This document shows positions 1-8,342 of a DNA stretch of 9,612 nucleotides, piece after piece (the stretch's first letter is position 1; each line of letters opens with the position of its first letter). Both the position numbers and the translations under genes were made by a program. The DNA is from CAYONP01 sp964405335 (GTDB lineage Bacteria; Armatimonadota; UBA10988), in assembly GCA_964405335.1 (NCBI GenBank), contig CAYONP010000142.1, positions 1 through 9,612 of the forward strand, given 5' to 3'. The notes beneath the pieces are model-generated. The model was given only the letters and a program-made list of their open reading frames with translations, searched no databases and had not been told where the DNA came from.

Positions 1-187
1 AAGCCGGCGGTCCGGGGCGCGGTCACATCGTGGTCCGCGGTGCGGACCCTACCCGATGCCGGCTGGAAGCCGGCGGTCCGGGGCGCGGTCACATCGTGGT
101 CCGCGGTGCGGACCCTACCCGATGCCGGCTGGAAGCCGGCGGTCCGGGGCGCGGTCACATCGTGGTCCGCGGTGCGGACCCTACCCG
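1..187. repeat. Tandem array of 66-bp units, three copies
   Basis: Units begin at 1, 67 and 133. The first two are identical over 66 bp; the third is identical for its first 55 bp (to 187) and then diverges. The left end is cut by the window, so there may be more copies. Each unit holds two short-loop palindromes: GGTCCGC-GGT-GCGGACC (32-48 in copy 1), enclosed by an outer CATCG/CGATG pairing (26-30 with 54-58), and GCCGGCT-GGA-AGCCGGC (58-74, spanning the unit junction). No convincing gene lies here; open frames across it merely read the repeat. The lack of any difference between copies suggests recent amplification or conversion. Adjacent identical units without unique spacers rule out CRISPR. 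Confidence 0.95.
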
Positions 188-260
188 CGGCATCGGTCAA
201 CCGGTGTAGGGTCCGCACGGCGGACCAGGCCGGGCGGCGGTTTCGGCGAAACCGCCCTAC
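164..260. repeat. Cluster of GTAG-headed palindromes (REP/BIME-like)
   Basis: Three short palindromes each begin with GTAGGG and alternate in orientation. At 184-164 (minus strand) and 206-226 (plus strand) the head leads into near-identical stems of type GGTCCGC-N3-GCGGACC, with loop ACG in the plus copy. At 260-236 (minus strand) the head leads into GGCGGTTTC-GCC-GAAACCGCC, a 9-bp stem with a 3-nt loop. The segment 206-260 is therefore bounded by outward-pointing GTAGGG heads, while 164-226 has them pointing inward. A GTAG tetranucleotide at the foot of a palindrome, in paired inverted copies, is the known organisation of REP sequences and BIMEs. That these are REPs mobilised by a RAYT-type transposase is inference; no such gene is in the window. 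Confidence 0.7.
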
Positions 261-267
261 CACGTCC

Positions 268-290
268 GCCGGCGGTCCGGGGCGCGGTCA
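268..290. repeat. Partial copy of the 66-bp unit overlapping a stop codon
   Basis: These 23 bases match unit positions 3-25 exactly. Their last three bases (288-290, TCA on the plus strand) are the TGA stop of the oxidoreductase gene on the minus strand. The repeat family thus reaches the very end of the coding sequence. Its left part also forms the palindrome CCGCCGGCGG (266-275). Confidence 0.8.
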
Positions 291-1349
291 GACCGTCGTC
301 CGCAGCGCCACCGCCCGCCCGGTGCGGCTCGACTCGAGGCCGGCGAGCAGGATCTCGGTCACATGCCGGGCCGCCGCGGCGTTGCTGTGCGGCGGCTGCG
401 TGCCGCGGGCGATGCAGTCGAGCCAATGCTCATGCACGTCGCCGAGCGAGTCGCCGCCGACGTCGATTGCCGTCGCCCGCGGTGGGGCGTTCTCGCGGGT
501 GTAGCTGGTCGGCTCCCAGAGCGTCAGCGCCGCGCCGTCGGCGCCGGGCGACCAGAGCTTGCCGGCGCTGCCATGCAGGCGGAAGTAGCCGGTCCGCGCC
601 GGGTCGACCCAGCCCGTCTCGGCCGTCGCCAGCGCACCGTTGGCAAAGGTGATCAGCAGCGTAGCGGTGTCTTCCAGCGGTGTCGGCTTGGCCAACGTGG
701 CCGTGCGGCCGATCACTTCGACCGCGCTCCCGAGCAGCGTGACCAGCGTCGCCACGCCGTAGACGCCCATGTCGAACAGCGCGCCGACCGACGCCTCGCC
801 CGGCTCGAAGAACCAGAGCCGCTCGTCGGGCGGCTCGCCGAAGGTGTCGCGGACCTCGGCATAGTAGACCTCGGGCCCGCCGTGGCTGTGGCGGGCGAGG
901 GCGCCCGAGACGGTGCCGATCGCCCCCTCGCCCACCAGCCGCCGCGCGGCCAGCACGGTCGGCGAGAAGTGCGGCATGACCAGCACGGTCACCGGCGACG
1001 AGTCGGCCGCCGCGCAGAAGGCGTCGGCCTCGTCCAGGTCACCGCAGAGCGGCTTCTGCATCAGCACATGCTTGCCCGCCGAAATGGCGGCCAGGCCCGG
1101 CTCGACGTGCAGCGGGTGCGGCGTGGCGATGACCACCGCGTCGACGTCGTCGGCCGCCAGCAGCTCGCGCCAGTCGCCGGTCAGCCGTGGCCGGCCGCCG
1201 AACTCGGCGCGAAGATGCTCGAGCCGGTGCGCTTTTCGGCCCTGCAGCCAGGTCACCTCGACCCGCTCGCCGAGCGCCTGCAGGCCGGGGCGATGGAGCA
1301 ACGCGGCGATGCCGCCCGCGCCGATGATACCGATCCGCAGTGGAGTCAT
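288..1349 (-). CDS. Gfo/Idh/MocA-family NAD(P)-dependent oxidoreductase
   Basis: This 353-residue protein has the usual length and layout of Gfo/Idh/MocA sugar or cyclitol dehydrogenases. The N-terminal Rossmann fold carries the dinucleotide-binding GIIGAGGIA motif (residues 7-15) and DVDAVVIATPHPLHVE (68-83). The family's EKP motif appears as QKP (98-100), keeping the lysine normally needed for catalysis. The C-terminal alpha/beta domain has GALFDMGVYG (189-198), where the family usually has a D-x-G-x-H-type motif; Asp193 is kept but Tyr197 stands where His is common, so a classical sugar dehydrogenase mechanism is not assured. No signal peptide is seen, so it is probably cytoplasmic. The ATG lies 20 bp after the ABC-F stop and has no clear Shine-Dalgarno sequence. 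It is the last of five co-oriented genes, and its stop is embedded in the repeat cluster. The substrate cannot be named; oxidation of a sugar released by the upstream lyase or hydrolase is a contextual guess. Confidence 0.93.
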   Translation of the reverse strand: MTPLRIGIIGAGGIAALLHRPGLQALGERVEVTWLQGRKAHRLEHLRAEFGGRPRLTGDWRELLAADDVDAVVIATPHPLHVEPGLAAISAGKHVLMQKPLCGDLDEADAFCAAADSSPVTVLVMPHFSPTVLAARRLVGEGAIGTVSGALARHSHGGPEVYYAEVRDTFGEPPDERLWFFEPGEASVGALFDMGVYGVATLVTLLGSAVEVIGRTATLAKPTPLEDTATLLITFANGALATAETGWVDPARTGYFRLHGSAGKLWSPGADGAALTLWEPTSYTRENAPPRATAIDVGGDSLGDVHEHWLDCIARGTQPPHSNAAAARHVTEILLAGLESSRTGRAVALRTTV

Positions 1350-1369
1350 GCGGCACCGGTTCGGCGTGC

Positions 1370-3376
<2,007 letters not shown>

Positions 3377-3417
3377 GGCGGATCGGCTCGGGAAGCGGCA
3401 TTATCGCATCGGTCGGG

Positions 3418-4776
3418 TCACCGGTCAACGACGGGGCGGCCGAGGATCGTGCCGTGGGCGACCACCTCGCCATCCCACGGCGCAAGCAGGGTGCGTCGGC
3501 CGCCGTCCAGCTCGCCGCCCGCTGTCTCGGCGCCGGTCTCGGGATGGAGGTAGACGATCCGCCAGCGGCCCGCGGGCAGGTCGACCTCGAACGGCCTCGG
3601 CGCCGGTTGGTAGACCACCAGCTCATGCGGCGAGGCGAGCGCGAAGCGGGTGGTCGAGACGGCCTCGTCGGGCCGCAGAGCGAGCAGGTCGAGCCGCTCG
3701 GCCAGCCGCCGGATGACGCCCAGACGGCGGCGGATGCTCTGCCTTGCCGGGTCGTCGTGCTCCAGGCTCCAGGCGTCCATGTACCACGGGTGCAGGCCGC
3801 GGGTGAAGCTGCGCCAGGGCCAGTGCGCGTCGTGGCAGTCGACGCCCCACAGGTGGTCGGTGTCGCTGATGATCACTTTCGTGCCGTCGGCCGGCGGCGG
3901 ATTGTCGCGGTAGTTGTAGCCGCCCGGAGCGTTGCGCAGCGGGGCAATCCAGTCGGCGTTCGCCGCCAGCAGTTCGGCGTTCATCGCCGGCGAGCGGCCC
4001 GGTGAGTAGGGCACGCTGATGCCGCACAGCCGGTGCAGCGGGTCGATCGAGCGGACATAGTCGACCACCCGCTGTTGCCACTCGAGCGAGCCGTTGTGCC
4101 CCTCGTTGCAGACCTCGAAGAGCACGTTATCGAGGTCGGCGACGGCCTCGACAACACGTCGCAGGTAGGCTCGCTGGCGGACGGTCAGCGGGTGATCGTC
4201 GCCGAGCCAGGAGTGCCATTCGAGCCCCCGGCCGTCGCCGTCGAGGTCGGCGTCGACGCCGTTGACGTTGTTACCGGCGGCGAACGGGTGGTACGGCCAG
4301 GGGTTCACCCGGCCGCCCTTGTCCTCGACGCTCCAGCCTTGGAACAGCATCACCGCCACATAGAGCCCGCGCTCGCGCGCCTCGCCGGCGCGCTGCCGCA
4401 GCCGGTCGAAGTAGGCCGGGTCGAACTGGTCGAGGTCGAACCGCGGGAGGCCGTCGCGCGCGGGCGGGCCGCCGGCGACACGGCGATAGGGCATCGGGTC
4501 GGTGATGGTCGTGTCGGCGTCGACGATCTTGGTGTGCTCGACCATCCAGAGGCGGAGGAAGTTGTGGCCCAGGTCGGCCGCTTCGGCCAGGAAACCGGGC
4601 CAGTCGAAGCGCACATCGCCCTCGTCGCCCCAGGCGAAGTCCTGCAGCTCCCAGCCGTCATGGATGCCGGCCAGCAGCACGCCGCGGCCGGCGGCGTCGG
4701 CCAACCAGATGGAGTTGTCGGCGACGCGCAGCGGCCCATTGGTCGGCGCCGCGACGAACAGGGCCCACAGCCACAC
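3418..4776 (-). CDS. Secreted glycoside hydrolase-like TIM-barrel protein with C-terminal beta domain
   Basis: 452 residues. A short hydrophobic start (1-10, ending AAP) may be a signal peptide, though without basic residues. The barrel includes LLAGIHDGWELQDF (34-47), GHNFLRLWMVE (70-80), YVAVMLFQGWS (139-149) and LFEVCNEGHNGSLEW (219-233). Asn224-Glu225 fits the acid/base position of clan GH-A enzymes at the end of strand 4. The probable strand 7, KVIISDTDHLWG (300-311), ends in Asp305/Asp307 rather than the expected Glu nucleophile. Strand 8 is probably GLHPWYMDAW (327-336). Residues 175-186 form a DxDxDG loop ending in Glu, like a calcium-binding EF-hand loop. The C-terminal 375-442 part (ELVVYQP, WRIVYLHPETGAE, APWDGEVVAH) resembles the putative collagen-binding domain found after DUF4038/GH140-type barrels. 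The GTG start is supported by AGGAG six bases upstream, overlapping the preceding gene's stop. Family and substrate are unassigned; I recognise the fold, not the activity. Confidence 0.85.
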   Translation of the reverse strand: MWLWALFVAAPTNGPLRVADNSIWLADAAGRGVLLAGIHDGWELQDFAWGDEGDVRFDWPGFLAEAADLGHNFLRLWMVEHTKIVDADTTITDPMPYRRVAGGPPARDGLPRFDLDQFDPAYFDRLRQRAGEARERGLYVAVMLFQGWSVEDKGGRVNPWPYHPFAAGNNVNGVDADLDGDGRGLEWHSWLGDDHPLTVRQRAYLRRVVEAVADLDNVLFEVCNEGHNGSLEWQQRVVDYVRSIDPLHRLCGISVPYSPGRSPAMNAELLAANADWIAPLRNAPGGYNYRDNPPPADGTKVIISDTDHLWGVDCHDAHWPWRSFTRGLHPWYMDAWSLEHDDPARQSIRRRLGVIRRLAERLDLLALRPDEAVSTTRFALASPHELVVYQPAPRPFEVDLPAGRWRIVYLHPETGAETAGGELDGGRRTLLAPWDGEVVAHGTILGRPVVDR

Positions 4777-4782
4777 GACCGG

Positions 4783-4787
4783 CTCCT
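4783..4787 (-). promoter_or_regulatory. Ribosome binding site of the hydrolase gene, overlapping upstream stop
   Basis: On the minus strand AGGAG lies six bases before the GTG start at 4776, and its first two bases are part of the TAG stop (4788-4786) of the TPM-type gene. This fixes the GTG as the start and suggests translational coupling between the two genes. Confidence 0.8.
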
Positions 4788-5457
4788 AAGGTCTCCGATC
4801 GTAGACGAGCAGGCGGTTCGAGAGTTCGTTGGGGTTCGGCCGGAGCGGCGGCAGCACGGGCGCCAGCTTCTCGGCGGCGGCCTCGATGGTGTCGCACAGC
4901 GCATCGACGCGCCGGCGCTGGTGCAGCCGCTGCGCCGCCAGGTCGTGCACCACGCGCAGGTTGTCGGGCCCGAGCGCGGCGGCGACGGCCTGGTCGGCGC
5001 GGACGACCACCTCTTGCTCGAACAGGCTGACATAGATCAGCAGGCCGCTGCGCCCGGCGGTCTGGCCGAGCTGGTGCGCCTCGAAGACCCGCCGCGCGGC
5101 GCGCTGCGCCTCGATCTGGCGCCGGATCTGAGAGACCAGCGGCAGGCGCAAGGCCGGCCACAGCCGCGCGGCGAGCCAGCCGCCGAGTGCGCCGGCGAGG
5201 AGCAGCTCGACCAGACCGCGGCCGCCGAGATGGGCGTGGTCGGCGGTGAACAGCAGCGCGCCACCTTCGCCGAGGGTGATCAGCAACGCCGCGCCAACCA
5301 GGCTGACGCCTACATCGGGCAGGCGGTAGTCGCCCGACGCCGCCGCCACGGCGACGACGAATTCGGCCGAGGTGCGCTGCTCGGCCCAGGCCACCGCCTG
5401 CTCAACGCTGGCGCGCTCGTTGTCGGTCAGGAATGCGCTGGCGCGCATGTCGGCCAT
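4786..5457 (-). CDS. COG3762-type membrane protein with TPM (DUF477) domain
   Basis: 223 residues matching the layout of predicted membrane proteins of COG3762. An N-terminal segment LTDNERASVEQAVAWAEQ(R)TSAEFVVAV (10-37) is the first part of the TPM-type fold. Two hydrophobic segments follow (about 48-70 and 80-103), with no N-terminal signal peptide. A basic helix RRQIEAQRAARRVFEAHQL (112-130) then leads into SGLLIYVSLFEQEVVVRAD (137-155), the best-conserved stretch of the family. The C-terminus EKLAPVLPPLRPNPNELSNRL (196-216) is also typical. The biochemical role is unknown; TPM domains have been linked to phosphatase activity in plant homologues, which should not be carried over here without support. 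The start is the ATG at 5457; a second in-frame ATG at 5448 is possible, and neither has a strong Shine-Dalgarno. It sits between two polysaccharide-active genes, nine bases before the hydrolase. Confidence 0.88.
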   Translation of the reverse strand: MADMRASAFLTDNERASVEQAVAWAEQRTSAEFVVAVAAASGDYRLPDVGVSLVGAALLITLGEGGALLFTADHAHLGGRGLVELLLAGALGGWLAARLWPALRLPLVSQIRRQIEAQRAARRVFEAHQLGQTAGRSGLLIYVSLFEQEVVVRADQAVAAALGPDNLRVVHDLAAQRLHQRRRVDALCDTIEAAAEKLAPVLPPLRPNPNELSNRLLVYDRRP

Positions 5458-5492
5458 CCCGCGGCTAGGACCGGTGAGCCTCGATACACCCC

Positions 5493-5504
5493 AACCCGCG
5501 GGTT
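5493..5504. other. Perfect 12-bp palindrome AACCCGCGGGTT between lyase and TPM genes
   Basis: It lies in the 57-bp gap between the lyase stop (5515) and the TPM-type start (5457). As a hairpin it would have a very short stem, and no T-run follows on the minus strand, so it is a poor terminator. It could be a protein-binding site or chance in GC-rich DNA. Confidence 0.25.
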
Positions 5505-5514
5505 ATTCGGTCGC

Positions 5515-8283
5515 TCAATCGACCTGCCAGTCGCCGGTCGCCAGGCCATCGGGCCCCTCGGCGCGCAGGCCGGTCTCGGGGCCGGCGACGAGGCTGTAGC
5601 GCCGGCCGCCGACGGTCGCCTCGAGGCCGGTCTCGGTCAGCCGCAGGGCGGCCCGCTCGCCGCTCAGGCCGATGGCCCAGCCGACGCGGGCGCCGCGGCC
5701 GCGCAGCCGGGCGATCAGGCAGGGCACCCGCTCGGCGGCGCTGCGGTAAAGCCCCGTGCCGGCCCAGATCTCGCCGCCCGGCGCAATCACGTCGACCGTC
5801 GCGGTCACCTCACCCACGCGAACCGGCGGAGGCGGGCCGGTCAGCGAGACCATCTCGAGGTGCCGGTAGCCGTTCGCCTCGGGCATGGTCAGCGCCGCGC
5901 CGGCCGGCGGGTCGAGCCACGCGCCGTCGTGGTGATAGGCGAAGTCGTAAGTCTGCTCGGCGTTGCTCTCGACCTGGTCGAGGATGAGCACCAGGTCGGT
6001 GCCGAACAGCGCCACGGCGCGGCGATAGTCGACCCCGTCGTAGATGCCGCCTGCCGCTGCGCAGGCGGCCGAGACGCCGTCGCCGACAGCGAAGGCGAGC
6101 AGCTTGCCGGTCGCCGGTCGCTGGCTGGTCTCGTCGACGGTCAGCGTGTTGTGGGCAATGGTGGTGCGGAACCACTCCTGCTGCAGCGGCACGCCGTAGC
6201 GCGTGGTGCCCGGATCGATGGCCAGAATCTCACCCCGGGCATAGAGCGCGACGTTGAGCTTGTCCGGATGCCCGTGCCCGCCGCCGTGTGGGCCGTACTT
6301 GAGGCAGAGCCACGTCGCCGCCGGGCCGTCGCCGGCCTGCAGGATGGCGTAGCCCGAGTCGGGGTAGACCCGGCTGCCGGTGGCCTCGGCGGGCAGCTCG
6401 GGCAGGGTCTCGACCGCGGCGATGGTCGACAGCGGGTCGCCGCCGCGCCGTGCGCCGAGCACGCGCACGTAGCTGGCGTCGCCGTAGCGCGCCAGGCCGA
6501 GCTCATAGAACCGCGTGTTGCCGCCGACGTTCGACAGCCCCGAGTCGTTGAACGCCGGCAGGCGCAGATCGGGCATGGCCAGCGCCAGCGGGCCGTCGAA
6601 CAGGCCCTTGAAGCTCCGGCCGTCGCGCTCGAAGCCATAGAGCCCGAGCCCGCAGCGCTCACCCGCCTCGGTCAGCGGCACCAGCGCGCTCATGGTGTAC
6701 CAGTGGTAGCCCCAGGCGCCCTCGTACCACTGGCCGTCGAGGGTCACGCCGCGGGCGATCTGCTCGTAGTAGCCGTGCGGCGAGGTGACCGCGTCGGCGA
6801 CCAGCTCGGCGTCGCCGAGCAGCAGGCCGACCAGCCCGACGGCCGAGTTCTTCCAGCACTGGATGTTGTGGATGCTCATCCGGTGCTGGCGGATCACCTC
6901 GACGGCCGGGCGGAACAGGCCGGTCTCGGCCAGCTCGCGCTCCTCGTCGGTCAGCGTCTCCCAGATCAGGTCGGCGCCCTGGGCGACGGGGATCAGCCAG
7001 ACCGACTCGTCCAGCGTCTGCGGGCCGACCTTGCCGCCGCCGATCTCGGGCCGGCCGTGGATATTGTGCAGCGGATAGCTGTCATACCGCCGGGCATAGG
7101 CGAGCAGGATCTCCTTCGCCCGCTCGGCATACTTCGCCTCGCCGGTCCAGCGATAGGCCAGGCCGCAGAGCATCACCGCCCGGGCCAGGTTGTCGTGGTC
7201 GCGGCTGAGCACCACGTCGTCGTAGGGGTAGCCGGTGAAGACCTCGCCCGTGCGCGGGTTGCGGTGCTCCGTCGGCGAGACGGTCTGCAGCGTCTCGCCG
7301 GTCTTCGGGTCGGCATACCAGTGCCACCACTGCCCGCCGCGCGGCGGCAGCTCAATCTCGCGGTCCAGCCAGGCGTCGGCATCGGCAACGTAGCCGGCCA
7401 TCGCGCGGGCGAGCCACTCCTGCCGCCCGGCCCGCTCGCGCAGCGCCGCGAGCTCGGCGTCGGTGGCCAGCAGGCGCGGGTGCGGCGGTAGGTCGAGCGG
7501 CTTGGTCACGGACACGATGACCTCCTTGTCGGTCGCCGGCCGGCCCGCCAGGCCGAGCCGCGCCGAGCGGCGCAGCACGCCCAGCGCCGGCAGCGCCGCC
7601 CACTCCTCGGCCGGCACGGGCAGCGCGAACGTCAACTTCACCGTCGCGCCCGGCGCGACCTCGGCGGCCTGCTCCTCAGCGCCGTCGGCGCGGAGCGACA
7701 GGCGAAGCGGCGCGTCGTGCCGGCTGGTCACCCGCACCGCCGCGCGCAGGAGACCCGCCTCGACCCGTGCTGGGCCGATGGTGAAGCCGAACAACGCCGG
7801 CTGGACTTCGACCTGATCGAGGTCCAGCGTCAGCCGCGCGCCCTCGCCGGCCTGGGTGCGGATCATCAACACCCGGCTACGGTCGCCGCCGTCGCCCCAG
7901 GCGAGATAGGGTGACTGGAGGTCGACCACCGCCTGATGCCACTGCTCGTCGACCGGCGGGTCCGGGTCGACCATCCAGGTCGCCTGATGCCCGTCGGCGA
8001 ACGGCCAGGCGAGCAGCTTGACCATCAGCGTGGTGGTGCCCTCGCCGGTGAGTCGGTACCAGAAGCGCAGCTCGCCGCCGGCGGCCGGATCCCACTCGAC
8101 GGCGGAGTGATCCAGGTTGACCGAGGCGGCCTGCCCCGCCGGCACGGCGTAGCGGATGGCGCGCTCACCCACTCGCGCGTCGTCGATCAGAGTCACCCGC
8201 CCCCACCGATCGGCCGACTCGCAATCGCTGAGCAGAAGTTGTTCCGGCGCGGCGGCGAGGAGGGCGAGGGCAACCAGGTACAT
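5515..8283 (-). CDS. Large secreted polysaccharide lyase, heparinase II/III and alginate-lyase type
   Basis: 922 residues. A short hydrophobic start (1-12) is a probable signal peptide. Residues about 15-160 form a jelly-roll-like region (DCESADRW at 20-27, LDLDQVEV at 153-160) reminiscent of CBM11-like binding domains. About 165-260 look like a second beta domain. From about 268 to 600 lies the alpha/alpha-toroid lyase domain, with YPYDDVVLSRDHDNLARAV (352-370), HNIHGRPE (406-413), SIHNIQCWKNSAVG (470-483) and YEGAWGYHWYTMSALVPLTEAG (520-541). The heparinase II/III beta domain follows, with LKYGPHGGGHGHPDKLNV (661-678), AIDPGTTRYG (688-697) and TIAHNTLTVD (708-717). His and Tyr residues in these motifs (H472, Y520, H670 or H672) are candidate catalytic or metal-binding residues by analogy with PL15/17/21-type lyases. 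The expected reaction is beta-elimination of a uronic-acid polysaccharide, probably in periplasm or outside. ATG start with GGAG six bases upstream. It is the first gene of the minus-strand cluster. Exact PL family and substrate are not decided. Confidence 0.93.
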   Translation of the reverse strand: MYLVALALLAAAPEQLLLSDCESADRWGRVTLIDDARVGERAIRYAVPAGQAASVNLDHSAVEWDPAAGGELRFWYRLTGEGTTTLMVKLLAWPFADGHQATWMVDPDPPVDEQWHQAVVDLQSPYLAWGDGGDRSRVLMIRTQAGEGARLTLDLDQVEVQPALFGFTIGPARVEAGLLRAAVRVTSRHDAPLRLSLRADGAEEQAAEVAPGATVKLTFALPVPAEEWAALPALGVLRRSARLGLAGRPATDKEVIVSVTKPLDLPPHPRLLATDAELAALRERAGRQEWLARAMAGYVADADAWLDREIELPPRGGQWWHWYADPKTGETLQTVSPTEHRNPRTGEVFTGYPYDDVVLSRDHDNLARAVMLCGLAYRWTGEAKYAERAKEILLAYARRYDSYPLHNIHGRPEIGGGKVGPQTLDESVWLIPVAQGADLIWETLTDEERELAETGLFRPAVEVIRQHRMSIHNIQCWKNSAVGLVGLLLGDAELVADAVTSPHGYYEQIARGVTLDGQWYEGAWGYHWYTMSALVPLTEAGERCGLGLYGFERDGRSFKGLFDGPLALAMPDLRLPAFNDSGLSNVGGNTRFYELGLARYGDASYVRVLGARRGGDPLSTIAAVETLPELPAEATGSRVYPDSGYAILQAGDGPAATWLCLKYGPHGGGHGHPDKLNVALYARGEILAIDPGTTRYGVPLQQEWFRTTIAHNTLTVDETSQRPATGKLLAFAVGDGVSAACAAAGGIYDGVDYRRAVALFGTDLVLILDQVESNAEQTYDFAYHHDGAWLDPPAGAALTMPEANGYRHLEMVSLTGPPPPVRVGEVTATVDVIAPGGEIWAGTGLYRSAAERVPCLIARLRGRGARVGWAIGLSGERAALRLTETGLEATVGGRRYSLVAGPETGLRAEGPDGLATGDWQVD

Positions 8284-8342
8284 GGCGGGCTCCGGGTGGC
8301 CGATTCGAGCAACGCCTGCGGGCGACCTTCTGCAAGAGGAGC
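8284..8342. promoter_or_regulatory. Divergent intergenic region between lyase and methyltransferase genes
   Basis: These 59 bp must hold the start signals for both divergent genes unless transcripts begin inside the coding regions. GGAG on the minus strand (8293-8290) lies six bases before the lyase ATG. AGGAG on the plus strand (8337-8341) is only one base from the methyltransferase GTG. I see no convincing -35/-10 pair in either direction. Confidence 0.45.

Noticed and set aside
1..187. CRISPR array
   Set aside because: Units are directly adjacent and identical over their whole length, with no unique spacers and no cas genes in the window.
236..256. Rho-independent terminator of the minus-strand cluster
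   Set aside because: The hairpin is strong, but no T-run follows in the minus-strand direction, and the same GTAGGG-headed form recurs nearby, so a repeat element explains it better; an effect on transcript ends remains possible.
40..652. Two overlapping plus-strand open frames across the repeat cluster
   Set aside because: Their N-termini are just translations of the 66-bp repeat and their remainders are antisense to the oxidoreductase gene.
5493..5504. Rho-independent terminator after the lyase gene
   Set aside because: The palindrome has too short a stem once a loop is allowed and is not followed by a T-run on the transcribed strand.
4033..7491. Open frame of more than 1,100 codons on the plus strand
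   Set aside because: It lies antisense to three recognisable minus-strand genes and reads as low-complexity Gly, Ala, Arg, Val and Gln without any motif; it follows from the GC-rich third positions opposite.
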